35,207 nucleotides of DNA from an uncultured Eggerthellaceae bacterium (GCA_947632575.1 CANRPV010000002.1:1-35207); one strand, 5' to 3'. Positions 1 through 9,988 are shown, counted from the first letter of the stretch. Notes: generated by a model from the sequence alone, not told the origin. Program-made: numbers and translations.

Positions 1-1
1 C

Positions 2-1738
2 TTGGAAGCGCGCGGCTATACCGCTTGGGATCCGACCAGCTACGCCTTTATCAAAGACGAGGTGCTCTGCATCCCGACCGCGTTCTGCTCCTACACCGGT
101 GAGGCGCTGGACAAAAAGACGCCGTTGCTGCGTTCCATGAAGGTTATCGAGGAGCAGGCCAATCGCGTGCTTGCCCTCTTTGGCGAGGAGAAGCAACGCG
201 TGGTGACCACCGTCGGCGCCGAGCAGGAGTACTTCCTCGTCTCCGAGAAAGATTACGAGAAGCGTCTCGACCTGGTACTGACCGGTCGTACGCTCTTTGG
301 CTATCCCGCCTGCAAGGGCCAAGAACTAGACGAACACTACTTCGGTGCAATCCGTCCGACCGTCAATAACTTCATGAAGGAATTGGACGACGTGCTCTGG
401 TCCCTGGGCATTCCCGCCAAGACCAAGCACAACGAGGTGGCTCCGGCCCAGCATGAGTTGGCGCCGATTTTCGCCAATGCCAATCGTGGCATCGACCAGA
501 ACCTCCTCACCATGGAGGAGATGCGTCTCATCGCATCCCACTACGGTCTGGTCTGCCTGCAGCATGAAAAGCCCTTCGATAACATCAATGGCTCGGGCAA
601 GCACAACAACTGGTCCATTTCCGCCGGCTCTAAGAATCTTTTGGATCCGGGCGCCAACCCGATGGAAAACCTTCGCTTCCTCGTGTTCTTGGCTGGCGTT
701 GTCCAAGCGGTCGATGACTATCAGGAGCTTTTGCGCGCATCGGTCGCCTCAGCCGGTAACGATCACCGCCTCGGGGCTAACGAGGCGCCTCCCGCCATCG
801 TCTCCATCTTCCTGGGCGATGAGCTGGGTTCAGTCGTAGATGCCCTGATCAGCAATCAGGACTACAGCTCGAGCGAGCGCGTGTCCATGGACCTCGGCGT
901 CGACATCCTGCCGAGCTTCCTCAAGGACAACACCGACCGCAACCGCACGAGCCCCTTCGCCTTTACCGGCAATAAGTTCGAGTTCCGTATGCCGGGTTCC
1001 GCGATGAACCTCTCTGACGCCAACACCATCCTCAACACGGCTATGGCCAAGAGCCTTTGCGATTTCGCCGATGCCATGGAAGGCAAGGAAGGTGAAGAGT
1101 TTAGGGAAGCCGCGTTCGAGTATGTGAGAAAGACGCTTCGCGATCACCAGCGTATCATCTTCAACGGCGACGGCTATTCGAAAGAGTGGCCCATCGAGGC
1201 TGAGAGGCGCGGCTTGGCGAACAACCGCACCACCGCTGACGCCTTGCCTTGCTATCTCGACCAGAAGAACATCGATCTCTTCGGCCGCTTCGGCGTGCTC
1301 TCCGAGACGGAGGTTCGCAGCCGCTATGAGGTGGAGCTCGAAAAGTACAATAAGATCATGAACATCGAGATCCGGACGATGAAGCGTCTGACCCGACGTG
1401 ATTATCTGCCCGCCATCAATAAGTATGCCGCCGAGGTGGCGCGTCATATCACCGAGATCAAGGCCGCGATGCCCGATGCGGATACGACTCCTCAGGAGAA
1501 CCGCCTCAAGGAGCTCACCGACGGTGTCGTCGAGATCAATAAGCAGCTCGAAAAGCTCCACAAGCTCCATTATGCGTCCCTCGAGATCGAGGATCAGCAG
1601 AAGCGCGCCGACATGAACGCCCATGAGATCATTCCGGTTATGGGCGATCTGCGCAAGGCCGTCGACTCCATGGAGATCATCGTCGAGCGTTACTGCTGGC
1701 CGGTGCCCACCTACAACGAGATCCTGTTCTACAGCTAG
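2..1738 (+). CDS. glnN: Type III glutamine synthetase (GSIII), 5'-truncated by window edge
   Basis: 578-aa ORF with GSIII-like motifs ([91 protein letters not shown]). ORF is open at the window start. Confidence 0.93.
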   Translation: MEARGYTAWDPTSYAFIKDEVLCIPTAFCSYTGEALDKKTPLLRSMKVIEEQANRVLALFGEEKQRVVTTVGAEQEYFLVSEKDYEKRLDLVLTGRTLFGYPACKGQELDEHYFGAIRPTVNNFMKELDDVLWSLGIPAKTKHNEVAPAQHELAPIFANANRGIDQNLLTMEEMRLIASHYGLVCLQHEKPFDNINGSGKHNNWSISAGSKNLLDPGANPMENLRFLVFLAGVVQAVDDYQELLRASVASAGNDHRLGANEAPPAIVSIFLGDELGSVVDALISNQDYSSSERVSMDLGVDILPSFLKDNTDRNRTSPFAFTGNKFEFRMPGSAMNLSDANTILNTAMAKSLCDFADAMEGKEGEEFREAAFEYVRKTLRDHQRIIFNGDGYSKEWPIEAERRGLANNRTTADALPCYLDQKNIDLFGRFGVLSETEVRSRYEVELEKYNKIMNIEIRTMKRLTRRDYLPAINKYAAEVARHITEIKAAMPDADTTPQENRLKELTDGVVEINKQLEKLHKLHYASLEIEDQQKRADMNAHEIIPVMGDLRKAVDSMEIIVERYCWPVPTYNEILFYS

Positions 1739-1817
1739 GATTTCGCCGAGGGAAACGGCTTTTGAGAAGAATCGCGATTTTAAAGAAGCTAAAGCCATAG
1801 AGGCTTTCGCCCTGCAC

Positions 1818-1849
1818 AGGAAGACTCTCGGTTTACCGGGGGTCTTCCT
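1818..1849 (+). terminator. Hairpin downstream of glutamine synthetase, possible terminator
   Basis: aggaagac ... gtcttcct 8-bp arms with an inner cggt/accg pairing. No strong T-tract follows, so termination is uncertain. Confidence 0.35.
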
Positions 1850-2001
1850 CGTTCAGCGTGAGGACAATTCGGAAAATTCCTAAGATTTTGCCGCAAGCCT
1901 TTGTTTAGCATTACAATACCAGGCTATGCGTGTTCTTTTATCGCATTCGTGACGATAGCTCATCGATGTGACGATTATCAACCGTGTGAGAAGGGGAGAA
2001 A

Positions 2002-2925
2002 ATGGCTGATATCACCGAAGTCGATTATATCTGGAAAAATGGAGAACTCATTCCTTGGGCAGAGGCTACCACTCATGTTCTGTCCCATTCGCTCCATTAT
2101 GGATCAGGCGTTTTCGAGGGAATTCGCTGCTACCAGGATCCTGATTCGGGGAAAAGCTACGTATTTCGCCTGAGGGATCATATGGAGCGCTTGGAGCGCA
2201 GCTGCAAGATCGCGATGATCGATCTTCCCTACACGGTAGACGAGCTTTGCGACGCAACGGTGGAATTGCTTCGCAAGAACGGGCTCAAGAAGGCCTATAT
2301 CCGTCCGCTTGTCTATCGCGGCTACGGTGTCATGGGCGTCGATCCGACGGGTGCCCCCATCGATGTCATCATCGCGGCTTGGCCGTGGGATGCTTATCTC
2401 GGTCCCGAGGCGCTGGCCAACGGCGTTTCCGTGGGCGTCTCCTCTTGGCGTCAGCGTTCCAACAACGCCATTCCGCCTGCTGTGAAGGCCACCGCATCCT
2501 ATATGAACTCGATCTTGGCCAAGTTGGAGGCTAAGGCTCACGGCTATGCCGAAGCCATTATGCTTAACGAGGCAGGCCTTGTGTGCGAGGGCACGGGCGA
2601 GAACATCTTCGTGGTACGCAACGGAGTGCTCTCCACGCCTCCGCTGTCCGATGGCCTTTTGGAAGGCCTTACCCGCGACACCGTCATGTGCCTCGCCGAT
2701 GATCTCGATATCGACACCATCGAGGAGAGCCTGACTCGTTCGGATCTCTATATCGCCGACGAGGTCTTTATGACGGGCTCTGCGGCTGAGCTGACTCCTA
2801 TCGGATCGGTTGACGATCGCGTCATTGGCAAGCCCGGAGAGATAACTCGCGCTCTGCAGGATCGTTTCTTCGAGGTCGCCTATGGTCACATCGACGACTA
2901 CGCCGATTGGCTGACAGAGGTCTAG
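2002..2925 (+). CDS. ilvE: Branched-chain amino acid aminotransferase
   Basis: 307 aa class IV aminotransferase: HSLHYGSGVFEGIRCY, KAYIRPLVYRGYGVMGVDP, NEAGLVCEGTGENIFVVRNG, DEVFMTGSAAELTPI. SD gagaaggggag upstream of ATG. Confidence 0.93.
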   Translation: MADITEVDYIWKNGELIPWAEATTHVLSHSLHYGSGVFEGIRCYQDPDSGKSYVFRLRDHMERLERSCKIAMIDLPYTVDELCDATVELLRKNGLKKAYIRPLVYRGYGVMGVDPTGAPIDVIIAAWPWDAYLGPEALANGVSVGVSSWRQRSNNAIPPAVKATASYMNSILAKLEAKAHGYAEAIMLNEAGLVCEGTGENIFVVRNGVLSTPPLSDGLLEGLTRDTVMCLADDLDIDTIEESLTRSDLYIADEVFMTGSAAELTPIGSVDDRVIGKPGEITRALQDRFFEVAYGHIDDYADWLTEV

Positions 2926-2937
2926 TCGCGTTCCGTC

Positions 2938-4530
2938 ATGACGGACGGTTTTAAGGATAATTCACGTCGTTCCCGGCGCTCTACGCGCCGGGAACCCGTT
3001 AAAACAGCCTCTTCACCTGTGCACGGCTCTCCCGGGCATAGTTCTCCTGCTCATGGACCCTCCGGGCATGGATCTTCTGGCCACGGCTCTCCTGGTCATG
3101 GATCTTCTGGCCACGGCTCTCCCGGGCGCGGTCGCAGTTCTTCCTATCGCAGGCACGCGGAGCAGCTTAAGCGTCCAAATCCCATTGTGCGTTTGGTTAA
3201 CGCCTGGTTTGATCGGGTCATGGGCGCTCTCGGCGATGGCGGTCTTTCCGACCAGGATGCTCAATACGCCTCCCATCGCACGACCCGCGACTTCATTTGG
3301 AACACCGTCGGTGTCGGAGCTTGGGGCATCGTTTTTCCCATTCTCACCATGATCGCCACCCAGTTGGTGGGCGTGGAGCAAGCGGGTATGTTCTCGATGG
3401 CTTTTGTCACGGGCACCCTTCTGATGATTCTCGCCAATTTCGGGGTACGCACCTACCAGGTCTCGGATCTCGAGGAACATTTCTCTTTCAAAGATTACCA
3501 GGTAAATCGTTGGATAACCTGCGTGCTTATGGTGGTCATCGGGGCGATGTACTGCCAGATACGTGGCTATGAGACGGAGATGTTTTATATCAGCATCGGA
3601 GTGTTTCTCTACCGTATGGTCGATGGACTGGCCGATGTGTACGAAGGCCGACTTCAGCAGGTGGATAAGCTTTATCTCGCGGGCATCTCTCAAGCGGTTC
3701 GTTCCATCGCCGCCCTTGTCATATTCGCGATTTTCCTGCTCATCACTCGCAGTGTCATTGTGGCGAGCTTCGCGATGGCCATAGCGGCGGCACTCAGTTT
3801 CGTCGTCTTAACCTATCCGCTTACGCTTTTGGAGACTCCCAAGTCACCTCCGGTACGCTGGGCAAGCGTCTGGGAACTTTTCAAATCGACGGCTCCGCTG
3901 TTTTTCGCTCTCTTCCTCTATGCCCTTATCGACAACATGCCCAAGTTCATCATGGAAGGTGCGCTGTCCTACGACAATCAGCTCTACTTCAACGCGCTCT
4001 ATTTCCCCGCTCAGGGAATTTTGATCACAGCTCAGTTGATCTATAAGCCCCTCCTTGTGCGCCTCGCGGGCGTCTGGCAGGACCAGTCAAAACATCGTCA
4101 GTTTGACATCATCATGATCGGCATGCTGGCCATCATTCTTGGTATCACCCTTCTCAACGTCCTCCTGATGGCCTGGATCGGCATTCCTATCATGAGCTTC
4201 CTCTATGGCATCGATTTCGAGCAATTCCGGTCCATGCTCAACATCATGCTTGCGGCAGGCGGCGTCACGGCGGCAATCGATTTCCTCTATCAGGTGATCA
4301 CCATTATGCGCAGGCAGAAAGACGTCATGGCTCTATACTTCGTGACCTTCGGTTTTTCCCTGTTCGTACCTATCATGTTGGTAACGTTTGCGGGATTGTC
4401 CGGCGCGATTATGAGCTATCTGATAGTAATGACTTTGTTATTGGTGCTGCTCGTGTGGGAGTACTTCCGGATTCGGCATAGTCTTGCCGCGAAACGGGTC
4501 TCGCTGGAGGATATAGAGGAGGATCTATGA
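2938..4530 (+). CDS. Polysaccharide biosynthesis / flippase-like multi-TM protein with low-complexity N-terminus
   Basis: 530 aa with many hydrophobic segments in a Wzx/MATE-like arrangement; N-terminal Ser/Gly/His repeat tract. Stop overlaps the next ATG (ATGA). Confidence 0.75.
   Translation: MTDGFKDNSRRSRRSTRREPVKTASSPVHGSPGHSSPAHGPSGHGSSGHGSPGHGSSGHGSPGRGRSSSYRRHAEQLKRPNPIVRLVNAWFDRVMGALGDGGLSDQDAQYASHRTTRDFIWNTVGVGAWGIVFPILTMIATQLVGVEQAGMFSMAFVTGTLLMILANFGVRTYQVSDLEEHFSFKDYQVNRWITCVLMVVIGAMYCQIRGYETEMFYISIGVFLYRMVDGLADVYEGRLQQVDKLYLAGISQAVRSIAALVIFAIFLLITRSVIVASFAMAIAAALSFVVLTYPLTLLETPKSPPVRWASVWELFKSTAPLFFALFLYALIDNMPKFIMEGALSYDNQLYFNALYFPAQGILITAQLIYKPLLVRLAGVWQDQSKHRQFDIIMIGMLAIILGITLLNVLLMAWIGIPIMSFLYGIDFEQFRSMLNIMLAAGGVTAAIDFLYQVITIMRRQKDVMALYFVTFGFSLFVPIMLVTFAGLSGAIMSYLIVMTLLLVLLVWEYFRIRHSLAAKRVSLEDIEEDL
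3022..3126 (+). repeat. In-frame 15-bp minisatellite encoding HGSPG-type pentapeptides (7 units)
   Basis: Translation HGSPG HSSPA HGPSG HGSSG HGSPG HGSSG HGSPG; catggatcttctggccacggctctcc occurs twice. Confidence 0.9.
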
Positions 4531-5324
4531 GTAACGAAAATTATTATCCCGTCTACAGCGAGGGGTGCTTGAGCGCCGCATGGCGAGACCTGACCGCAAA
4601 TGGTCCTTGGGTTGGCAAATGTTTTTTCCTCGGTCTCGTACAATGCGTCCCTATCCTCAACTTTGTCGTGTCCGGTTATGCCTACAACTGGTCTCGTGAG
4701 GTGCCTTTCGGGGCTAAGAGCGGTCTGCCTCAGTCGGTGGTGACGGGCCGCAACTTCGAGATCGGCTTTTACCTCTTCGTGATCAATATTGTTTTCGGGC
4801 TTGTGGGCTCATTGATCGCTACGGTGTTTGCCCTTGTTCCGCTTATCGGGTGGATCGCGGCGTTTCTTGTCGAGTTTGTCGTGCTTATGTTCGTCGGCCT
4901 CGCCTCGATGCGCACCGCGCTGCTCGGGCAATTGGGAGAGGGCTTTTCTCTGTCAAAGCTTTGGACGGTATTTCAAAGGAACTGGTCAAACCTGCTCATC
5001 GTTGTGCTTGTTCCGAGTCTGGTGGTGGGCTTTATCGGAACCGTCTTCGCGATGTTGTTCAGCATCATCGGCTTCGGTGGTTTAGCGGCATCGGGTGCTT
5101 TGCTTTCGAGCGCTAATGCGATCGAAGCCGTCTCCTATATGGTAGTCGGCACCGCTGGTATCTTCGTGGTGCTGTTTTGCATCGTGATCTATTGGGTGAT
5201 GTGCTCCCTGTCGGTGGTATCCGTGCTGCTTGTGGCCCGTGGTCTGGGGCATTGGGTGGCGCGTTACGCGTCAGAGTGGGCTGAAGAAGCCGCTAGTCGT
5301 GGCGTTGTTCCCCCTCAATACTAA
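4527..5324 (+). CDS. DUF4013-like multi-TM membrane protein
   Basis: 265 aa hydrophobic protein (GYAYNWSREVPFG, LLGQLGEGFSLSKLW); translationally coupled to the upstream ORF. Confidence 0.65.
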   Translation: MSNENYYPVYSEGCLSAAWRDLTANGPWVGKCFFLGLVQCVPILNFVVSGYAYNWSREVPFGAKSGLPQSVVTGRNFEIGFYLFVINIVFGLVGSLIATVFALVPLIGWIAAFLVEFVVLMFVGLASMRTALLGQLGEGFSLSKLWTVFQRNWSNLLIVVLVPSLVVGFIGTVFAMLFSIIGFGGLAASGALLSSANAIEAVSYMVVGTAGIFVVLFCIVIYWVMCSLSVVSVLLVARGLGHWVARYASEWAEEAASRGVVPPQY

Positions 5325-5347
5325 AGCGATTCTCTCATTATCCGGCC

Positions 5348-5447
5348 AGTAACTATCCAACCTGCACTGCCTTTACCTACCTTTGGCGCTTTCAGTCCCA
5401 ACGACCGCCAGGCTAGTAGCTATCCGACCTGCACTGCCTTTACCTGC
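5348..5447. repeat. Imperfect direct repeat, about 33 bp, offset 67 bp, duplicating the 3' end of the minus-strand gene
   Basis: 5348-5380 agtaactatccaacctgcactgcctttacctac versus 5415-5447 agtagctatccgacctgcactgcctttacctgc. Confidence 0.85.
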
Positions 5448-6526
5448 ACGCCAACGGGGAGGTTGTTGCCGGCGGCCTCTGGTCCGAGAACGCCCGTGAT
5501 GATGACATGGGCCCCGATGATGTCGTTCGCTGATATATCGTCGGGCAAGGTAAACGCGATGCTATTGATGTCCCAGGTATTGCCATCCACAATTAGCCGC
5601 AGGTCATCGTCAAAGCGGAGGATGAGATTACCGGCCTGTCCCGAAACAAGCCCACTCAGCTCCACTAAATCACCTACCTTGCAGGTGAGCGTGTAATTCG
5701 GTGTACGCTCATTGATGTGTATATCACTTACGCTGGAAATGGTGGGCACCCAACCGCGGTTCTCTTCCCAGTTTACCAGCAGCGTCACGGTGCAGGTGAG
5801 GAGCCTTCGGCCATCTTCCTTGGAATAATTGGCCGTTATGGTACCTCCCTCGGCGTTTAAGCTGGAGGAGATGCTTGGCGTGATGCCATTGAAGGTGCTC
5901 ACCACCGAACCATAGCTAGTTGAAAGCAGTTCATTGAGGCTTTCGCAGATAGCGGTGGCATTTGGTCCTTGAAGTGGGGTGACCTTCATATCGCCAGTTT
6001 GAATGGGTCCGGGAAGCCAGGTCTCTTGGCCGCTGTCGTAGGTGAAATCGATGCTTACGGGGATCGACGCGGTGAGATCGCCGTTGCGGAAAGTGGCGGT
6101 GGCTGTCGCGGTCTTCGTCTCGGACTGTGCCGCTTGAGCCTCGTCCTCGGCGATCGCGACGTCGGAAAACGTGGGCCCTATGAGATTGGTAGCGTTGACA
6201 TAGCTGTAGGAGGAAAGCTCCGGACGCTCGATGCCGGTTGAATTGAGTACCGATTCCACCCGGTTTGTAGTCAAGGCTACTCGCTGGGTGGGAGCGCCGA
6301 AGCTGGAATGAGTGACTAATGGCACGACCAAAAATACGCCAATGGCAACGAGAGTGCCAAGAAGCACTCCTGCGATAAGGGCTACCGCAATGCCATGACG
6401 GCGATGATGAATTTTTTGGGAACGGGCGGGCGATATAGATCCATAGCCCTCAGTCTGCACTGATTTGACAGGCTTTTTTCTTGGGCCCTGTACCGGGTTG
6501 ACGGTGCGACCGCGTTTCAGATCCAT
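5420..6526 (-). CDS. Hypothetical single-TM protein with basic N-terminus and large extracytoplasmic domain
   Basis: 368 aa; N-terminal basic region then GIAVALIAGVLLGTLVAIGVFLVVPLV TM segment; no confident family recognised. Confidence 0.7.
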   Translation of the reverse strand: MDLKRGRTVNPVQGPRKKPVKSVQTEGYGSISPARSQKIHHRRHGIAVALIAGVLLGTLVAIGVFLVVPLVTHSSFGAPTQRVALTTNRVESVLNSTGIERPELSSYSYVNATNLIGPTFSDVAIAEDEAQAAQSETKTATATATFRNGDLTASIPVSIDFTYDSGQETWLPGPIQTGDMKVTPLQGPNATAICESLNELLSTSYGSVVSTFNGITPSISSSLNAEGGTITANYSKEDGRRLLTCTVTLLVNWEENRGWVPTISSVSDIHINERTPNYTLTCKVGDLVELSGLVSGQAGNLILRFDDDLRLIVDGNTWDINSIAFTLPDDISANDIIGAHVIITGVLGPEAAGNNLPVGVQVKAVQVG

Positions 6527-6649
6527 GGCTGTCCCTTCTGCCGGCTGCGTTTGAAGTGTTGCAGACTGGGAGTACTGACGGATACTCTGCCCATTGTACT
6601 TGGGTTATGGACATTACGCCAGTGAAAGTAGGAACTTCGCGCTACAATA

Positions 6650-6845
6650 GGCGCGTATTGGCATTGATGGTCGTGCGGGCACGCACGAGGCTTAGGCCTT
6701 GGGGAAATGCCGGTGTGAATCCGGCGCAATACCAGTTACCGTAAACGCTGAGAGGCAGTGTAGGGCCAGTGGCCATCCGGGCACGGATGCTGTTTCGGAG
6801 AAGCAAAGTCGGAATACCCGTCCATCGTATCGAGCCCTGGAAAGT
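6650..6845 (+). ncRNA. Cobalamin riboswitch
   Basis: gcgtattggcattgatggtcgtgcgggcacgcacgaggcttagg ... ggggaaatgccggtgtgaatccggcgcaataccagttaccgtaa ... gggccagtggcc matches the cobalamin element core (GGTGTGAATCCGGC, ACCGTAA, GCCAGTGGCC). Immediately upstream of a lipoprotein/ECF operon. Boundaries approximate. Confidence 0.87.
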
Positions 6846-6854
6846 GAGGCCCTT

Positions 6855-7346
6855 ATGGCAAATCTTCATTCGTACCCTTCCTCCTCTTCGCTTAATCGCT
6901 GGTTATCGCGGCTTCTGGCTGTGATGCTTTTGGTTGCAAGCTTTGGACTCGCCGCCGGTTGTAGTCCCGAGCAGGGTGGAACTCCTGAGACCGTTGAACA
7001 GTCTGCGGAGACTCAAAGCGCCGTCGATGCTGAAGAGGCACACTCCATTCAGGTATTCGTGGCGGTAAGCTCCGGCGAGAACACCCCGGCAATCGATGTT
7101 CAGAAGGAAGTCTCACTTGAGGAGAACGCCAACGCCTATGACGCTCTCTTGGCGACGGATCTTCAGATCGATGCACAAGAAAGTTCCTATGGGATCTATG
7201 TGACCGCCATCGAGGGACTTGCCGCTGAAGGCTCGTCAGGCTGGACTTACACGGTAAACGGCGAGACGCCCTCTGTGGGAGCTGATAGCTATAGCCTCAA
7301 GGACGGGGATAACGTTCTTTGGTCCTATACCACCTATGAGGGCTAA
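6855..7346 (+). CDS. Secreted lipoprotein with DUF4430-like (transcobalamin-like) domain
   Basis: Signal peptide with lipobox LAAGC; YGIYVTAIEGLAAEGSSGWTYTVNGETPSVGADSYSLKDGDNVLWSYT is the DUF4430 pattern. Start set at ATG 6855, after the riboswitch, rather than the longer ORF from 6699. Confidence 0.82.
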   Translation: MANLHSYPSSSSLNRWLSRLLAVMLLVASFGLAAGCSPEQGGTPETVEQSAETQSAVDAEEAHSIQVFVAVSSGENTPAIDVQKEVSLEENANAYDALLATDLQIDAQESSYGIYVTAIEGLAAEGSSGWTYTVNGETPSVGADSYSLKDGDNVLWSYTTYEG

Positions 7347-7428
7347 GCCGATTTCGGAATCGGCGATCCTCCAACCTTTTTGGTGCTTGCGCTCTAAGGC
7401 CGCTCACGTGCTCTTACGTGGACTCTAT

Positions 7429-7536
7429 CCTCACGTTGCCGGATTGACTTTCCTTGGGTCACGCTCTCAAGCGGTCGATCTGGCCTTCCTTGAGTCATGT
7501 CCTCAAGTTGCCGGATTGGGCGTCTTTGGATCATGA
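7429..7536 (+). repeat. Degenerate tandem repeat, three 36-bp units, between DUF4430 gene and ecfT
   Basis: 7429 cctcacgttgccggattgactttccttgggtcacgc / 7465 tctcaagcggtcgatctggccttccttgagtcatgt / 7501 cctcaagttgccggattgggcgtctttggatcatga. Confidence 0.8.
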
Positions 7537-8426
7537 GGTATTCCCGTGCTATAAGGCGAAGCTGCGAGCGTCTCCATCCGCTGGTGATACTGATATACGG
7601 GTGTTTGGCGCTCGCGGTCGTTTTGGCGGTTTCAAGCCCGCTTGTTTTGGGTCTGTGCCTTATTGGCGCCCTGATCGTGAGTACAGCGCTCAAGGGCTTT
7701 CGGGTTACCTTGAGTCGCTTGGGTGCCTTTCTCGCATTTGCCTTGGCCATCGCGCTGATTAATGGTCTTTTCTCGTCGAGCGGAGCGACCCTCCTTTGGC
7801 GTTTTGGGCTCTTCTCAGTATCTGTGGAGGGGATCGCCTATGGTTGCTTTGCGGGATTGGTCCTTGTCGCGGTGGCTCTTTGGGGGATGGCGCTCGGGGA
7901 TCTTTTAGATGGTAACCAGATATTTCTGCTCATGGGTTCGCGCTTTCCTCGCATAAGCCTCATGATCGCCCTATCCCTTCGCCTTTTGCCACTTATGGTG
8001 CGCAGGGGAAAACTGATCGGAGAATCGCTTGGCGCCTGCAGTGCCGCCAATCGATCTGCCCAAACGAAAGTTCAAGGACCGTTCCGACAAATCTCTACGC
8101 TTATGGCCTGGTCAATGGAAAACACTCTCATTGCGGGAGAGACGATGCGCGCTCGATCTTGGGGGCGCATCGAGCGAGGGGGACGCCGCACGAATTACCG
8201 TAGCCGCCGTCTCAGCTCTTTTGACTGGATGGCTTTAGGGATCCTGGGCCTGCTTACGGCTTGGTTCATCATTTCTCTTGCGAGCGGTGGCTCCCGGGCG
8301 CTCGCGTTTGGTTTTTATCCTCACATGAGCAGCCTTGAGTTTTCATGGAGTCTTGTTCCTCTCGCACTCTTTTATCTCTTACCTGGCCTTTTGTTCGGAT
8401 GGGAGCTTTGCCATTGTCCGCGCTAG
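7533..8426 (+). CDS. ecfT: ECF transporter transmembrane component (EcfT/CbiQ family)
   Basis: Multi-TM protein with typical C-terminal ECF-T region (SLRLLPLMVRRGKLIGESLGA ... MENTLIAGETMRARSWG). Start could be ATG 7497 or 7533. Confidence 0.85.
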   Translation: MRYSRAIRRSCERLHPLVILIYGCLALAVVLAVSSPLVLGLCLIGALIVSTALKGFRVTLSRLGAFLAFALAIALINGLFSSSGATLLWRFGLFSVSVEGIAYGCFAGLVLVAVALWGMALGDLLDGNQIFLLMGSRFPRISLMIALSLRLLPLMVRRGKLIGESLGACSAANRSAQTKVQGPFRQISTLMAWSMENTLIAGETMRARSWGRIERGGRRTNYRSRRLSSFDWMALGILGLLTAWFIISLASGGSRALAFGFYPHMSSLEFSWSLVPLALFYLLPGLLFGWELCHCPR

Positions 8427-9988
8427 CCTATGAACACTTTTGCTTTCGCTATCCGGAGTCACCTTCTTGGGTGCTCGATTCGGTGAGCTTTTCGGTACCG
8501 GAGGGTTCATTTTGCCTTTTGACTGGTGCGACAGGCTCCGGAAAGACGACGCTTTTGCGGTCTGCTTGTCCGCAGCTGGCTCCTCATGGCTCACGGGAGG
8601 GAAAGATCCGACTCTTTAACGATCAGGTGGGCTTAGAGGCGTCGATGGCCTTGGGGACTTCAGTGGGTTTAGAGTCATCGATGGCCTTGGGGACTTCAGT
8701 GGGCTTTGTGGGGCAGGAGATAGAAGGTCAGATTCTGTCAGATGATGTTCAAGCGGAAATGGCATTTGGGATGGAGAATGAGGGTCTTCCTCGGGAGATC
8801 ATGGTTCGTCGTATTGCCGAGCTCTCGCAGTTTTTCGCTATGGAGTCTTGGCTTCATGTCCCTACCGCTGAGCTATCAGGAGGGCAGAAGGCGCTTCTCA
8901 ACCTTGTTTCGGTTCTGGCCATGGCGCCTCGGCTCCTGCTTCTCGATGAGCCTACTGCGGAGCTAGATCCCGTCGCGCGTACCAATTTCGTTCATGGACT
9001 GTTTCGGGTGAAGAACGATTTTGGTATAACCATCGTCGTAGCCACACACGAGCCGGAGGTATTCGCCGACTACGCTGATCTTCTCTTTGAGCTGAGGGAC
9101 CATTCAGTCCAAAGTCGCTCGCTGGAAGAGTTGAGACGGCACGCCCATAAGCCACTTATCCTGGAGACGTTTGAACAAGAGTCACCAAACCGAAGCTTGT
9201 TTGACGAAGAAGTGCATGGCAAAAAGCGGCGCTCTGATGATGCTGTCCCATTGAGCTCGGCACTTTCGCTCAAAGACGTCTTTTTCGCTTATCCCGATGG
9301 GGAAGATGATGTGCTTAAAGGGCTTTCTCTTAACGTCGCTTGTGGGAAGATCCATGCCATTGTGGGAGGTAACGGAGGCGGGAAGACGACGCTTCTGCGG
9401 CTTATGGCTAAAATCGCCAAGCCCGGGCGTGGAAAGGTCGTCAATAACCTGACTGATAACCAGTGTTATCTTCCGCAAGATCCCGAGGCGCTCTTTGTCT
9501 GCGATTCGGTGGAAGAGGAGCTTTTCGAATGGAGCGTCAAACCGCTGTCGGACATTTTGAGGGCGGCATCCCGCGAAGAGTCTTCGTTTCTTGAACCGTG
9601 GCTTGATGGGAACCTGCGGAAACGGCACCCCTTTGACCTCAGCAAAGGCGAGCGGCAAAAACTTGCGCTTGCCAAGCTTCTTACCGCCTCTCCTCAGCTG
9701 CTCTTTATGGATGAGCCGACGAAAAGTCTTGATAGCGTCGGGAAGGCCTTGGTGGGCAGACTGATGCGATCTCTTGCCGATCGAGGCATGACAATCGTGA
9801 TGGCAAGTCATGATTTGTCGTTTGTGGCCTGCGTGGCCGATCGGATTAGCCTCCTTTTCGACGGACAAATCGCCGTGACGCAGGCGCCTGAGGAGTTTTG
9901 TCGTGAGGCTCTCTTCTACCGACCTTATGAAGACGGTTTTACCAAGATTTGGAGCGAAGCTCATGAAGATGGCTTCAAAAAGATCTGA
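8399..9988 (+). CDS. ECF transporter ATPase, two fused ABC domains (EcfA-EcfA')
   Basis: Two Walker A motifs ([22 protein letters not shown]), two signature motifs (LSGGQKALLNL, LSKGERQKLALAKL), two Walker B (LLLLDEPTAELDP, LLFMDEPTKSLD). Confidence 0.9.
   Translation: MGALPLSALAYEHFCFRYPESPSWVLDSVSFSVPEGSFCLLTGATGSGKTTLLRSACPQLAPHGSREGKIRLFNDQVGLEASMALGTSVGLESSMALGTSVGFVGQEIEGQILSDDVQAEMAFGMENEGLPREIMVRRIAELSQFFAMESWLHVPTAELSGGQKALLNLVSVLAMAPRLLLLDEPTAELDPVARTNFVHGLFRVKNDFGITIVVATHEPEVFADYADLLFELRDHSVQSRSLEELRRHAHKPLILETFEQESPNRSLFDEEVHGKKRRSDDAVPLSSALSLKDVFFAYPDGEDDVLKGLSLNVACGKIHAIVGGNGGGKTTLLRLMAKIAKPGRGKVVNNLTDNQCYLPQDPEALFVCDSVEEELFEWSVKPLSDILRAASREESSFLEPWLDGNLRKRHPFDLSKGERQKLALAKLLTASPQLLFMDEPTKSLDSVGKALVGRLMRSLADRGMTIVMASHDLSFVACVADRISLLFDGQIAVTQAPEEFCREALFYRPYEDGFTKIWSEAHEDGFKKI
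8630..8701 (+). repeat. In-frame 36-bp tandem duplication within the first ABC domain
   Basis: GLEASMALGTSV GLESSMALGTSV; nucleotide copies nearly identical. Confidence 0.9.

Noticed and set aside
830-1798. 322-aa minus-strand ORF antisense to glutamine synthetase
   Set aside because: Mirror ORF of a strongly recognisable GSIII gene in biased-composition DNA; no recognisable protein motif.
2104-2889. 261-aa minus-strand ORF antisense to ilvE
   Set aside because: Shadow ORF of a confident aminotransferase gene.
6699-6854. N-terminal extension of the DUF4430 ORF
   Set aside because: Falls inside the cobalamin riboswitch; signal peptide starts at ATG 6855.
9182-9964. 260-aa minus-strand ORF antisense to the ECF ATPase
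   Set aside because: Shadow of a conserved ABC domain.
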